The notes: a model not told the origin generated them from the sequence alone. Positions 26,674 to 36,470 are shown, counted from the stretch's first letter. The stretch is DNA of 64,000 nt from Bradyrhizobium sp. 186 (GCF_023101685.1 NZ_CP082164.1:5828001-5892000); one strand, 5' to 3'. A program made the numbers and translations.

Positions 26674-28917
26674 CTACGCCGCCACCACGCGCGGGCCGGT
26701 CTCGCCCGCATCCGACGGCTGCACCGGCTTGCTCAGCATCGTCACCTCGTTGAAGCCGACCGCCCTCAGCTGCTCGCACATCAGCGCGCGCGCATCCGAG
26801 GTCATGGACGCATCGGGCACCACGACGGCGCGGGCATTCGCCGTCAGGAGCTCGGCGGGCAGGTCGGAGGCGCTGCCGGCGTCGATCAGCACGTGATCAT
26901 AGGCTCGCAGCAAAGCATCGATCGCGAGCGTCACCCGCGGCGACTGCAGCAGGCTGCGATCGAAACCCGGCCGGCCGGCCATGACCAGATGCAGCCGCGA
27001 GAGCTTGTCCCTGGTGATGACTTGCGCGAACGACGCCTCGCCCTGCATCAGTTCGGCAAGACCGGGCGCCGAGGCATCGACGGACACTGCGGCGATCGTC
27101 GGCGAGGATGCGGCGAGATCGACCACGACGACACGGGCGTCGCGCGCCAGATGGCGGGCGAGCGTCAGCGTCGACAGCGTGATGGCATCGCCCGACGCCG
27201 TGCCGAGCACCGTAACCTTCTTCGCCGCCACGCCTGCGGCGCGCAGGCTGTCGGCCAGTTGCCCGATCTCGGCGACTTCGCTGACATCCACATCTGTCGT
27301 CATCTTCGGCTGAAGCGGTGCGGGCTCCGCCACCACCGGATCGACAACCGGCTCCTGGCGAACCGACGCTGCCGGCGCCGGGATGAACGCGGCGACGGCG
27401 CGCGGCGCGGTCTGGCGCAGCAGCTCCCCGGTGACGACGACACCGGAAGCGAGCAGCAGCGTCGCCAGCGTCGCGATCAGCACGATCGGCAGCTTCTTCG
27501 GATAGGCCGGCGTGTTTGAGACGATGGCGCGCGAGATGACGCGGCCTTCCGTCGGCGCGGTATCGATGGTCTCGCGGGTGTTGGCTTCGCGGTATTTGGC
27601 GAGATAGGTCTCGAGCAGGTCGCGCTGCGCCTTGGCCTCGCGATCGAGCGCGCGAAGCTGGACGTCCTGACCGTTGGTCGACGTCGCCTGCTTCTTGAGC
27701 TGATCGAGGCTCGCCGTCAGGCCGTCGACCCGGCCGCTGGCGATCCGCGCGTCGTTTTCGAGCGAGCGGGAAATCTTGGCCGCCTCGTCGCGAATTTGAT
27801 TGTCGAGATCGCCAAGCTGAGCCTTCAGCTCCTTGATCCGCGGGTGATTGCCGAGCAGCGTGGATGACTGTTCGGCGAGTTGCGCACGTAGCGTCACCCG
27901 CTGCTCCGACAGCCGCCGCATCAATTCGGAGTTCACCACCTCGGACGCCTCGATCGGCTTGCCGCTCTGGAGCATCTCGCGGATCAGCCGCGCCCTGGAT
28001 TCCGCGTCCGCCTTCATCGCGCGCGCATTGTTGAGCTGGGTGTTGACCTCGCCCATCTGCTGGTTCGACAGCGTCGTGTTGTTGGTGCCGACGAACAGGC
28101 TCGACTTGGAGCGGAAATCCTCGGCCTTCGTCTCGGCATCGGAGACCTTCTTGCGCAGATTCTCGATCTCGCCCGAAAGCCACTGGCTCGCATTGCGCGC
28201 CTGGTCCTGGCGCGCATTCTGCTGCAGCACGAGATAGCCGTCGGCGATCGAATTGGCGACGCGCACGGCAAGCTCGGGATCGGCCGACTGGAATTCGACC
28301 ACGATCACGCGCGACTTGTCGACGGCGTAGGCCTGGAGGCGGTCGTAGTAGGCGTCAAGCACGCGCTCTTCCGGCGTCATCGAGAACGGATCGCGGCCGA
28401 TGCCGACGAGGGCCGCAAGCGACTTCAGCGGCGAAATCCCCTGGAGCACCGGATCGAATTCGGGCCGCTCCGCGAGCTTGTTCTTCTTGATGATTTCGCG
28501 CGCGAGGTCGCGCGACAGCACGAGCTGCACTTGGCTGGTGACGGCCTCGGGGTCGAGTGCCTGCCGCTCCTCGGTGCTGCGGTCGCTGCTCGGCCGCAGG
28601 AACACGTTCTCGCGTCCGTCGATTAGGATGCGCGACTCGGATTTGTAGCGCGGCGTGACGAGATTGACGACGGCGACCGAGGCCACGAGCGCCAGCACCG
28701 TGGGCACGATAATCCAGCCACGCTTGCGGGCAAGCGCACCCCCGAGTGCGTGCAGATCGATGTCACCGGATTCGACTGGCGCCTGCTTCACCGCGACGGG
28801 CGCGGGCTTGGCTTCAACCTTGGCTTTGGCTTCAGGCTTTGGTTCGGCTTTGGGCTTCGACACAGCCCGCTCGACCACCGCCTTGTCCTTGCCGGCACGC
28901 CAGAACGCTAAACGCAT
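26674..28917 (-). CDS. Wzz-type polysaccharide co-polymerase with degenerate tyrosine-kinase domain
   Basis: 747 residues. After a Lys/Ala/Pro-rich N-terminus (about 8-45) comes a Wzz domain with the first membrane helix near 65-85 and the second near 480-500, separated by a long periplasmic coiled-coil region. The cytoplasmic C-terminal part (about 570-735) has a ParA/BY-kinase fold, but Walker A reads GTASGDAITLS without the Lys, the second Asp of Walker A' is lost (VVVVDLAASSP), and no C-terminal Tyr cluster exists. It likely sets chain length and couples to export without kinase activity. ATG 28917 follows GGGAGTG. Confidence 0.88.
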   Translation of the reverse strand: MRLAFWRAGKDKAVVERAVSKPKAEPKPEAKAKVEAKPAPVAVKQAPVESGDIDLHALGGALARKRGWIIVPTVLALVASVAVVNLVTPRYKSESRILIDGRENVFLRPSSDRSTEERQALDPEAVTSQVQLVLSRDLAREIIKKNKLAERPEFDPVLQGISPLKSLAALVGIGRDPFSMTPEERVLDAYYDRLQAYAVDKSRVIVVEFQSADPELAVRVANSIADGYLVLQQNARQDQARNASQWLSGEIENLRKKVSDAETKAEDFRSKSSLFVGTNNTTLSNQQMGEVNTQLNNARAMKADAESRARLIREMLQSGKPIEASEVVNSELMRRLSEQRVTLRAQLAEQSSTLLGNHPRIKELKAQLGDLDNQIRDEAAKISRSLENDARIASGRVDGLTASLDQLKKQATSTNGQDVQLRALDREAKAQRDLLETYLAKYREANTRETIDTAPTEGRVISRAIVSNTPAYPKKLPIVLIATLATLLLASGVVVTGELLRQTAPRAVAAFIPAPAASVRQEPVVDPVVAEPAPLQPKMTTDVDVSEVAEIGQLADSLRAAGVAAKKVTVLGTASGDAITLSTLTLARHLARDARVVVVDLAASSPTIAAVSVDASAPGLAELMQGEASFAQVITRDKLSRLHLVMAGRPGFDRSLLQSPRVTLAIDALLRAYDHVLIDAGSASDLPAELLTANARAVVVPDASMTSDARALMCEQLRAVGFNEVTMLSKPVQPSDAGETGPRVVAA

Positions 28918-29120
28918 CGAACACTCCCGCAGGGGCAACGCCACTAATCTGCCTCAACCGGGGCGATTACACTCCATTAAGGTTGCCGCTGGGTTAATTG
29001 CGGCTTCTCGCGACTGGCGCGCACCTTGTCGTCACCGTTTGTTAACCACGAGGGCTCTTAATCCGTCTCGATATTTCGAGAACTTTGTTCGGCATTCGCC
29101 GTCGAGCGCTGGTTTTAATC

Positions 29121-30254
29121 ATGCCCCCCTCTCCGGACCAGCCGCTTCGCATTCTGCACGCCGTGCGCGCGCCCGTGGGTGGCATCTTCCGTCACATTCT
29201 CGACCTCGCCAACGGCCAGATCGATCGCGGCCATCATGTCGGCATCCTCGCCGACAGCCTCACCGGCGGCGAGCGCGCCGAAAAGGCGCTTGAAGAACTT
29301 GCGCCGCGGCTGAAGCTCGGCGTGCACCGCATCGCGATCCGCCGCGAACCGTCGCCGGACGATTTCCTGGTGTGGCTTCGCATGCGGCGCCTGGTCGCCA
29401 CGCTCAAACCCGACGTTCTGCATGGCCACGGCGCCAAGGCCGGCGCTTTCGTCCGCATGCGGCGACGCGCCGACGACACCATCCGCATCTACACCCCGCA
29501 TGGCGGCTCGCTGCATTATCCCCTCAACACGTTCAAGGGCGAGTTTTACGCCCGGCTCGAACGGACGCTGATGGACGCGACCGACCTGTTCCTGTTCGAG
29601 AGCGCCTTTGCCCGCGACACCTATCAACGCATCGTGGGCACGCCCAAGGGCGTGGTGCATTGCGTCTTCAACGGCGTGACGCCGGAGGAGTTCGAGCCGG
29701 TCGTCACCACTGAGGACGCCACCGACCTCGCCTATGTCGGCGAGTTCAGGCACATCAAGGGCGCCGACCTCTTGGTCGATGCGGTCGCGCGCCTGCATGC
29801 GAACGGCAGGAAGGTCACGCTGACCCTCGGCGGCGACGGCGAGGAGACGGCCGCTTTGAAGGCGCAGGTCGAGAAGCTTGGTCTTGGCAGCGCCATCCGC
29901 TTCATCGGCCACGCCAAGGCGCGCTACGGCTTTTCCAAGGGGCGGCTTTTGGTCGTGCCCTCGCGCGGCGATTCCATGCCCTATGTGGTCATCGAGGCGG
30001 GAGCTGCCGGCATTCCCATGATTGCGGCCCGCGTCGGCGGCATCCCTGAGATCTTCAGTGCTGAGAGCCCGGCCTTGTTCACGGCGAGCAACGCGGAAGC
30101 GATGGCCGAGGCAATTGCGGCCGCGCTCGACGATCCGCAGGCGACCGCACAGCGCGCAACATCCTTGCGCGAGCGCATCTCGGCGCATTTCTCACAGCAG
30201 GCGATGGTTGACGGCGTGCTCGCGGGTTATCGCGACGCATTTGCCAATCATTAA
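29121..30254 (+). CDS. Glycosyltransferase family 4 protein
   Basis: 377 residues with a GT-B fold. The N-terminal domain begins LRILHAVRAPVGGIFRHILDLANGQ; the C-terminal nucleotide-sugar domain has YVGEFRHIKGADLLVDAVA, LGGDGEE and the EX7E-like region PSRGDSMPYVVIEAGAAGIPMIA. It adds a sugar to a lipid-linked intermediate in the polysaccharide pathway. ATG 29121 is preferred to a TTG at 29085 because the protein then starts at the fold. Sugar and linkage are unknown. Confidence 0.88.
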   Translation: MPPSPDQPLRILHAVRAPVGGIFRHILDLANGQIDRGHHVGILADSLTGGERAEKALEELAPRLKLGVHRIAIRREPSPDDFLVWLRMRRLVATLKPDVLHGHGAKAGAFVRMRRRADDTIRIYTPHGGSLHYPLNTFKGEFYARLERTLMDATDLFLFESAFARDTYQRIVGTPKGVVHCVFNGVTPEEFEPVVTTEDATDLAYVGEFRHIKGADLLVDAVARLHANGRKVTLTLGGDGEETAALKAQVEKLGLGSAIRFIGHAKARYGFSKGRLLVVPSRGDSMPYVVIEAGAAGIPMIAARVGGIPEIFSAESPALFTASNAEAMAEAIAAALDDPQATAQRATSLRERISAHFSQQAMVDGVLAGYRDAFANH

Positions 30255-30373
30255 CCATCCTTAAGACCGCTTTAGAGAATCTTCCGAATTGTCCGCTAAT
30301 CCAAGTGCCAGGGGATGCTCGCCCGGGGCGCAAAGCCGCGGCCCGCGGGTTTTTGGAATGGACGTGGACGCCC

Positions 30374-31921
30374 GTGGACCCGCTCAACGCACGCTCGATG
30401 CTCGATGCCGCGACCAGCGCCGCGGCCAAGCCGGCTGACCAGCCCTTTGTCGAACGCCGCCGCCGCCTGACCCCGGCCGCGCTTGAGGTCGTCAACCAGA
30501 AGGTCGCCCGCGCCTATTCGCCGATCGTGATCACCGGCGCCGTGCGTGCGGTCGATTTCGTCGTGCTAAGCTTGGTCGGCATCACGCTTTACTTTGGCTA
30601 CGTCATGCCGCTCACCGGCTTCCGCTGGGATTATCTCGCGGAGATTGTCGCTGTCGCAGTCGCCGCCGTGGTCTGCTTCCAGGCCGCCGACATCTATCAG
30701 GTGCAATTGTTCCGCGGGCAGCTCCGGCAGATGACGCGAATGATCTCGTCCTGGTCGTTCGTCTTCCTGCTGTTCATCGGCGCCTCGTTCTTCGCCAAGG
30801 TCGGCAGCGAAATGTCGCGGCTGTGGCTCGCCGCTTTCTACTTCCTGGGGCTCGCCGCGCTCATCTCGGAGCGAATCGTGCTGCGCTCGCTGGTGCGCAA
30901 CTGGGCGCGGCAGGGCCGGCTCGACCGCCGCACCATCATCGTCGGCTCCGACCGCAACGGCGAGGAGTTGGTGGAGGCGCTGAAGGCGCAGGAGGATTCC
31001 GACATCCATGTGCTCGGCGTGTTCGACGACCGTAACGACAGCCGTGCGCTCGACACCTGCGCCGGTGCGCGCAAGCTCGGCAAGGTCGACGACATCGTCG
31101 AGTTCGCCCGCCGCACCCGCGTCGATCTCGTGCTGTTCGCGCTGCCGATCTCGGCAGAGACGCGCATCCTGGAGATGCTGAAGAAGCTGTGGGTGCTGCC
31201 GGTCGACATCCGCCTGTCCGCGCACACCAACAAGCTGCGCTTCCGTCCCCGCTCCTATTCCTATCTCGGCGAGGTGCCGACGCTCGACGTGTTCGAGGCG
31301 CCGATCACCGACTGGGATCTCGTGATGAAATGGCTGTTCGACCGCATCGTCGGCGGCCTCGCGCTGCTCGCAGCCTTGCCGTTGATGGGATTGGTGGCGT
31401 TGGCGGTGAAGCTCGACAGCCCTGGCCCCGTGCTGTTCCGTCAGAAGCGTTTCGGCTTCAACAATGAGCGCATCGATGTCTACAAGTTCCGCTCGATGTA
31501 TCATCACCAGGCCGACCCGACCGCCTCGAAGGTCGTGACCAAGAACGATCCGCGCGTCACCCGCGTCGGCCGGTTCATCCGCAAGACCAGCCTCGACGAG
31601 CTGCCGCAGCTCTTCAACGTGCTCTTCTCCGGCAATCTCTCCCTGGTCGGCCCGCGTCCGCATGCGGTGCAGGGCAAGCTCCAGAGCCAACTGTTCGACG
31701 AAGCCGTCGACGGCTATTTCGCCCGCCACCGCGTCAAGCCCGGCATCACCGGCTGGGCCCAGGTCAACGGCTGGCGCGGCGAGATCGACAATGAAGAGAA
31801 GATCCAGAAGCGCGTCGAGTTCGACCTCTACTACATCGAGAACTGGGCGGTGCTGTTCGACCTCTACATTCTCCTGAAGACGCCGGTCTCGCTGCTGACC
31901 AAGAACGAGAGCGCGTATTGA
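30374..31921 (+). CDS. Undecaprenyl-phosphate sugar phosphotransferase (polyprenyl glycosylphosphotransferase)
   Basis: About 515 residues. Four N-terminal helices and a Rossmann-like CoA_binding_3 domain ([16 protein letters not shown], about 200-215) lead to a fifth hydrophobic segment and the catalytic bacterial sugar-transferase domain with [27 protein letters not shown] and LVGPRP. It loads the first sugar-1-phosphate on undecaprenyl phosphate (WcaJ/HfsE/PssY class). The start is uncertain: GTG 30374 is used here; ATG 30398 and GTG 30305 are in the same frame. It follows the GT4 gene by 120 bases. Confidence 0.9.
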   Translation: MDPLNARSMLDAATSAAAKPADQPFVERRRRLTPAALEVVNQKVARAYSPIVITGAVRAVDFVVLSLVGITLYFGYVMPLTGFRWDYLAEIVAVAVAAVVCFQAADIYQVQLFRGQLRQMTRMISSWSFVFLLFIGASFFAKVGSEMSRLWLAAFYFLGLAALISERIVLRSLVRNWARQGRLDRRTIIVGSDRNGEELVEALKAQEDSDIHVLGVFDDRNDSRALDTCAGARKLGKVDDIVEFARRTRVDLVLFALPISAETRILEMLKKLWVLPVDIRLSAHTNKLRFRPRSYSYLGEVPTLDVFEAPITDWDLVMKWLFDRIVGGLALLAALPLMGLVALAVKLDSPGPVLFRQKRFGFNNERIDVYKFRSMYHHQADPTASKVVTKNDPRVTRVGRFIRKTSLDELPQLFNVLFSGNLSLVGPRPHAVQGKLQSQLFDEAVDGYFARHRVKPGITGWAQVNGWRGEIDNEEKIQKRVEFDLYYIENWAVLFDLYILLKTPVSLLTKNESAY

Positions 31922-31941
31922 GATCGTCGTGCCCGAGCCAC

Positions 31942-32064
31942 ACTGTCATCGCCCGACTTGACGGGGCGATCCAGTAATCACCGGCAGCGGAAACTGCCAC
32001 GAGCGCCTCGAAGTACTGGATGCCCCACTCCAGTGCGCAAGTGCGCACAAGGCGGGGCATGACT
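31942..32064. repeat. Dispersed palindromic intergenic repeat
   Basis: The left arm CTGTCATCGCCCGACTTGAC with GGGGCGATCCAGTA and the right arm TACTGGATGCCCCA with GGCGGGGCATGAC pair with each other and internally. The same phrase set, in reversed orientation, fills 35163-35272. It lies between the sugar-transferase and polymerase genes. Confidence 0.7.
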
Positions 32065-32107
32065 GCGGAAGTTGTTTGTACCAGTAGCGTAAGCATGTGA
32101 GCGTGCG

Positions 32108-33364
32108 ATGGCGTATGCGGCGACAGCCGGGGAAATGAATGCAGCCGCGCCGGCTGCACTCGGCGTGCTGGCCCTGCAGCGCGCGCTGGTGTGGTTGGTC
32201 GGCGCCTCCGGGGCGATCGTCTTCATCGAGCCGAGCCCCTACGAAATCGTGACGCTGCTTGCCACCGTCACCTTCTTTGCCACTGGCCTGCGCTTGAGCC
32301 TCGTGCTGATGCCGCTGGTGCTGATGCTGGTCCTGCTTAATGTCGGCTACACCATCAGCGCGATCCCGCTGCTCGACCAGTCCGAAGTCGCAAGCTGGAT
32401 CGCGACCTCCTGGTACATGGCGGTGACCGTGATGTTCTTCGCCATGGTGACCTCCGAGGACACGGCGGCCCGGCTCGACATGCTGCGCCGCGGCCTCGTG
32501 GTCGGCGCGATGATCGCTTCGCTCTCGGCGATCGCGGGCTATTTCAATCTCGTTCCCGGCGGGCGCGACCTGCTGACGCTGTACGAGCGCGCGCGCGGCA
32601 CCTTCAAGGACCCGAACGTGCTCGGCGCCTTCCTGATCCTGCCGGCGCTGTTTTGCCTCCAGAGCGTGGTCTCCGACCGGTTCGGCAAGGCGTTCCGCAA
32701 CGTCATCGCCTTCGGCATCATGGCGCTCGCGATCCTGCTCGCGTTCTCCCGCGCCGCCTGGGGCGGCCTGGTCCTGACCTCCGCCTTCATGCTGGCACTG
32801 ATGGTCCTGACCAGCCGGACCAACGCGCAGCGCTCGCGCATCATCATCATGGCGATCGTCGCCGCGGTGCTGGGCCTGGCGCTGATCGCGGTCCTCCTGT
32901 CGTTCGACTCGATCGCCGAGATGTTCAAGCAGCGCGCGAGTTTCGACCAGAGCTATGACGAAGGCCGCTTCGGCCGGTTCGGCCGGCATGTCCTCGGCGC
33001 GGAGATGGCGCTCGACCTGCCGTTCGGCATCGGGCCGCTGCAATTCCACCGCTTCTTCCCCGAGGACACCCACAACTCCTACCTGAACGCCTTCATGTCC
33101 GGCGGCTGGCTCTCCGGCGTCTGCTATCCCGCGCTGGTCTTCACCACGGTGATCATGGGATTTCGGCACATCTTCGTCCGCGTGCCCTGGCAGCGCGCTT
33201 ATCTCGTCGTCTTCTCCGCCTTCGTCGGCACCGTCGGCGAAAGCTTTGTGATCGACACCGACCACTGGCGGCACTTCTGGATGATGCTGGGCGCGATGTG
33301 GGGCATGATCGCAGCCGCGCAGGCCTACAAGATCAAGGCCGGCGAGGAAGCTTCCGCAGCTTGA
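32108..33364 (+). CDS. O-antigen ligase/polymerase (Wzy-like) family protein
   Basis: 418 residues with about ten or eleven transmembrane helices. The Wzy_C-like region has GTFKDPNVLGAFLILPALF, a large periplasmic loop with RFGRFGRHVLGAEMALDLPFGIGPLQF, and THNSYLNAFMSGGWLSG, the conserved H-N-x-[FY] signature. It likely polymerises or ligates lipid-linked repeat units at the periplasmic face and completes the pathway begun by the sugar transferase. Its 3' end overlaps the convergent MarR gene by 32 bases. Confidence 0.88.
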   Translation: MAYAATAGEMNAAAPAALGVLALQRALVWLVGASGAIVFIEPSPYEIVTLLATVTFFATGLRLSLVLMPLVLMLVLLNVGYTISAIPLLDQSEVASWIATSWYMAVTVMFFAMVTSEDTAARLDMLRRGLVVGAMIASLSAIAGYFNLVPGGRDLLTLYERARGTFKDPNVLGAFLILPALFCLQSVVSDRFGKAFRNVIAFGIMALAILLAFSRAAWGGLVLTSAFMLALMVLTSRTNAQRSRIIIMAIVAAVLGLALIAVLLSFDSIAEMFKQRASFDQSYDEGRFGRFGRHVLGAEMALDLPFGIGPLQFHRFFPEDTHNSYLNAFMSGGWLSGVCYPALVFTTVIMGFRHIFVRVPWQRAYLVVFSAFVGTVGESFVIDTDHWRHFWMMLGAMWGMIAAAQAYKIKAGEEASAA

Positions 33365-33872
33365 GATCGGGGCGCTTCTCCGGCGGCGTATCGATCAGGC
33401 CCTTCAGCGCTGCGGTGGCCGCGAGCACGCCCTTGTAGCCCTCATTGGCGAAGCGCAGCAGCAGGCGCAGCTCCTCGTCGGAATAGGCGCCGAAGACCTT
33501 CTCCATCGCCTGCTGCATCGGCACGTAGAACTGGCCGATCTTCATGGCCGCCTCGGGCACGACGGCGATGAACACCTTGCGGCGATCCGTTTCATCCCGC
33601 TCGCGGCGCACGAGGCCCGCCTTCTCGAGCCGATCGACCACACCGGTGATGGCACCGGTCGTGAGGCCTGTCACCTCGGCGAGCCGGCCCGCGGTGACGC
33701 GGCCTTCGAGATAGAGGATGTCCATGCATTCGAGGTCGGAATTGGCAATTCCCGCAACGTTCGCAACGGTCTGGCCATAGAGCACGCCCTGCGCGGACGA
33801 CCGCCGCATCGCTTCCTCGAGTTGCTGCAATAACGCCGTGCGCGCCTTTGCCCTTGACAAGGCCGACCTCAT
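33333..33872 (-). CDS. MarR family transcriptional regulator
   Basis: 179 residues with a winged helix-turn-helix: GRLAEVTGLTTGAITGVVDRLEKAGLVRRERDETDRRKVFI (about 82-122) is the DNA-binding part with the beta wing. It is divergent from the flavin monooxygenase gene, with direct and inverted repeats between them, so it probably represses that gene until an aromatic ligand binds. ATG 33872 overlaps one repeat copy; initiation at Met22 (33809) is possible. Confidence 0.88.
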   Translation of the reverse strand: MRSALSRAKARTALLQQLEEAMRRSSAQGVLYGQTVANVAGIANSDLECMDILYLEGRVTAGRLAEVTGLTTGAITGVVDRLEKAGLVRRERDETDRRKVFIAVVPEAAMKIGQFYVPMQQAMEKVFGAYSDEELRLLLRFANEGYKGVLAATAALKGLIDTPPEKRPDLKLRKLPRRP

Positions 33873-33903
33873 ATCTTAGCCAATATATATCTTAGCCACT
33901 AAG
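33871..33903. promoter_or_regulatory. Candidate MarR operator region
   Basis: ATATCTTAGCCA occurs twice (33871-33882 and 33887-33898) with a 16-base period, and the second copy continues into the palindrome CTTAG-CCA-CTAAG (33891-33903). The array sits between the marR-type gene and the divergent monooxygenase gene, 53 bases before the latter's start, where MarR proteins usually bind. Confidence 0.6.
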
Positions 33904-33956
33904 AGATTTAGCGACCTTAAATTCTCCTAGCACCACGGAAACGTCGGGAGCAAGCT

Positions 33957-35153
33957 ATGCATAACCGTCCCCGCAAGGCCCTGATCATCGGCGTCGGCAT
34001 CGCCGGGCCCGTCACCGCGATCCTGCTGCGCCGCGCCGGCATCGAATCCGCGATCTACGAGGCCTGGCCCTATTCCAAGGGCATCGGCGGCGGCCTCCAG
34101 ATCGCGCCGAACGGGATGCACGTCTTGGACGAGATCGGCCTCGCCGGCGAGCTGATCAGCCGCGGCTCGATCGCGAACTCCTTCGACTTCTATTCGCAGC
34201 GCGGAGAGAGGCTCGGCTCGATCAACCGCGACATGGAGCGGCGCTTCGGCCAGCCCGCGGTCAACGTCTGTCGCGCCACGCTGAACGAAATCCTCATCGA
34301 CAAGGCCTGGTGCTCCTGCGTCTCGCTCTATTTCGACAAGCGCCTGATCAAGATTGAGGACCGCGGCGACCAGCCGATCACCGCCTATTTCGCCGACGGT
34401 ACCACCGCCGAGGGCGACTTCCTGATCGGTGCGGACGGCGTGCACTCGGTGGTTCGGCGCCAAGTGATCCCGGACGGGCCCGTCCCGTTCAACACCGGCC
34501 TGATCGGCTTCGGCGGCTTCGTGCCGCACGCAGTCCTCGACGGCAGGCCGATCGGCGGGCACGTCGAGACCACGTTCGGGCAGAGCGGCTTCTTCGGCTA
34601 TGGCTATTGCAGCCCCGATCCGACCGACGGCGTGATGTGGTGGAGCACCCAGCCCGCGGACGGCATGGATGCCGCGATGTTTCGCGCGCTCGACGAGAGG
34701 ACGCTGAAGCAGCATTTGCGCGGCTTCCACCGCGGCTGGCACGACCCCATCCCTGATATCATCGAGGCCGCCGAGAACATCGTCGTCACCGATACGCTCG
34801 ATGTGGCGACGTTGCTGACCTGGTCGCGCAAGCGCTCGCTGCTGATTGGTGATGCCGCGCATGCAACCAGCCCCCATGCCGGCCAGGGCGCCTCGCTGGC
34901 GCTCGAGGATGCGATGCGGCTGGCGCGCCTGATGCAGGACGGCCAGGAGCTCAGCGCCACCTTCCAGGCTTTCGAGGCCGAGCGGCGTCCGCGCACCGAG
35001 AAGATCGTGGCAATGGCCCGCCGCAACGGCAACAGCAAGCGCGAGTTCAGCGCCACCGGCGCCTGGGTCAGAAATCAGATGATGAAATGGCTGTTGCCGC
35101 TCGGCTCCAAGAGCATGGAGTTCATGTACGCGTATGACGCGAGGGCGGCGTAG
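33957..35153 (+). CDS. FAD-dependent monooxygenase (PHBH/UbiH-like)
   Basis: A 398-residue group A flavoprotein hydroxylase. The FAD dinucleotide motif GVGIAGPVTAILLRRAG is at the N-terminus, the DG motif LIGADGVHSVVRRQ near 158-171, and the second FAD motif LLIGDAAHATSPHAGQGAS near 297-315. It uses NAD(P)H and oxygen to hydroxylate an aromatic-type substrate, not identifiable from sequence. AAGCT-rich weak ribosome-binding site (GGGAGCAAGCT) precedes ATG. Likely regulated by the divergent MarR protein. Confidence 0.9.
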   Translation: MHNRPRKALIIGVGIAGPVTAILLRRAGIESAIYEAWPYSKGIGGGLQIAPNGMHVLDEIGLAGELISRGSIANSFDFYSQRGERLGSINRDMERRFGQPAVNVCRATLNEILIDKAWCSCVSLYFDKRLIKIEDRGDQPITAYFADGTTAEGDFLIGADGVHSVVRRQVIPDGPVPFNTGLIGFGGFVPHAVLDGRPIGGHVETTFGQSGFFGYGYCSPDPTDGVMWWSTQPADGMDAAMFRALDERTLKQHLRGFHRGWHDPIPDIIEAAENIVVTDTLDVATLLTWSRKRSLLIGDAAHATSPHAGQGASLALEDAMRLARLMQDGQELSATFQAFEAERRPRTEKIVAMARRNGNSKREFSATGAWVRNQMMKWLLPLGSKSMEFMYAYDARAA

Positions 35154-35162
35154 CAAGGACAC

Positions 35163-35272
35163 AGTCATGCCCCGCGAAGGCGGGGCATCCAGTACGCCGC
35201 GGCCTCTCGATTCGATCACGACTGTCTCTGGAATACTGGATCGCCCGGTCAAGCCGGGCGATGACACCGCGG
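35163..35272. repeat. Dispersed palindromic intergenic repeat
   Basis: Begins AGTCATGCCCCGCGAAGGCG with GGGGCATCCAGTA and ends TACTGGATCGCCCGGTCAAG with CCGGGCGATGAC; it contains the same arms as 31942-32064 in reversed order. It separates the monooxygenase gene from the convergent saccharopine-dehydrogenase-like gene. Confidence 0.7.
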
Positions 35273-35291
35273 TTGTGCCGCGCGACCGAGT

Positions 35292-36470
35292 CTACGTCTC
35301 CACCCCGAACGTCAGCCCCGCATACTCCTGTAGCCGCTTGATCAGCTTGTGCTGCATCGCCGCGCCCGGTGTCCAGAAGCCGGCCGGGACATCCGTCGCA
35401 TCACGCAACAGGCAGATCGCGCATTCGGAGATGATCTTCGCCGTCGATGCGTAGCCTGGATCGAGATCGCCCTTGACCGCGGCGCGAACCTGACGACCAT
35501 CAGGGGCGATCGCAACGTAGAGCAGATCGTAGTAGCCATTGTCGCGCTCCTCCTTGGACGGTCCATCACCGGGCTTGAGCGCATCGGGGCCCGTCTTTTC
35601 GCTGTTTGCTGCCATGACGCGCTTCGCGTTGACCTGCCCTTCCTCTCCCGCCCCCGTGAGCACCATCTCGTCGTAGACGAAGTCCCTGCCATACGGGAAT
35701 CCCATCATCATGTTGGATCGGTGGACGTTGCGCGTGTTGAGCGTCGCCATCGCGAACGGAGCGGCCCAGGATTGCAGGTCCTCCTCGAAGACGGGCTTGT
35801 TGGCGCGCGGCTGTTTCGGACCTTCGAAGCCGGGCGTGAATGCAAATGGGTCTTTGAGGATCGACACCAGGCTGAGATCCTGCGCCACTGCCTCGAAGGT
35901 GACCCTTGCGCTTGCCGAGGTGCCGCCGGAGAACTTCCAGCTGATGTCGCGGACGCGGCCCTTGACGCGCGGCGCCGCCGCACCGAACGCACGCTTGGCC
36001 TCCTCCTGCACGAAGAACGCACCGAGTTCGAACGGCACGGAGTCGAAGCCGCAGGAGAACATGATGCGGGCGCCGCTCGCCTTCGCTGCGGCCTCTTGCT
36101 TATCGATCATCTGCTTCATCCAGATCGGCTCGCCACAGAGGTCCATGTAGTCGGTGCCGGAGGCGACACAGGCGGCGAGCAGGTCGGATCCATAGAGCTG
36201 GTACGGACCGACAGTGGTGATCACCACCTTCGCTTGATCGACCATCGCCTGTAACGACACGGGATCGGAAGCATCGGCAATGATGAGCGGTGTGTCAGCC
36301 GCCGCGCCTATCGCATCGCGCACCGACGCGAGCTTGTCTCTGCTTCGCCCCGCCATCGCCCATGTCAGCTTCTTATCGTCCCCGTATTGCGCGGCGAGAT
36401 ATTCAGCAACGAGCCGGCCGGTGAACCCGGTTGCGCCGTAGAGGACAATATCGAATTTTGACGATGACAA
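35292..36470 (-). CDS. Saccharopine dehydrogenase-like NAD(P)-binding protein, copy 2
   Basis: 392 residues with an N-terminal Rossmann motif YGATGFTGRLVAEYLA and AGRSRDKL, as in saccharopine-dehydrogenase-like trans-acting enoyl reductases. It is a close tandem paralogue of the next gene (same length, long identical stretches such as FGVET at the end and NVHRSNMMMGFPYG). Its start codon is TTG at 36470 with a weak leader, whereas the paralogue has ATG with AAAGG upstream, so it may be less translated. Reaction unknown, probably a hydride transfer on a lipid or keto-acid. Confidence 0.82.
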   Translation of the reverse strand: MSSSKFDIVLYGATGFTGRLVAEYLAAQYGDDKKLTWAMAGRSRDKLASVRDAIGAAADTPLIIADASDPVSLQAMVDQAKVVITTVGPYQLYGSDLLAACVASGTDYMDLCGEPIWMKQMIDKQEAAAKASGARIMFSCGFDSVPFELGAFFVQEEAKRAFGAAAPRVKGRVRDISWKFSGGTSASARVTFEAVAQDLSLVSILKDPFAFTPGFEGPKQPRANKPVFEEDLQSWAAPFAMATLNTRNVHRSNMMMGFPYGRDFVYDEMVLTGAGEEGQVNAKRVMAANSEKTGPDALKPGDGPSKEERDNGYYDLLYVAIAPDGRQVRAAVKGDLDPGYASTAKIISECAICLLRDATDVPAGFWTPGAAMQHKLIKRLQEYAGLTFGVET

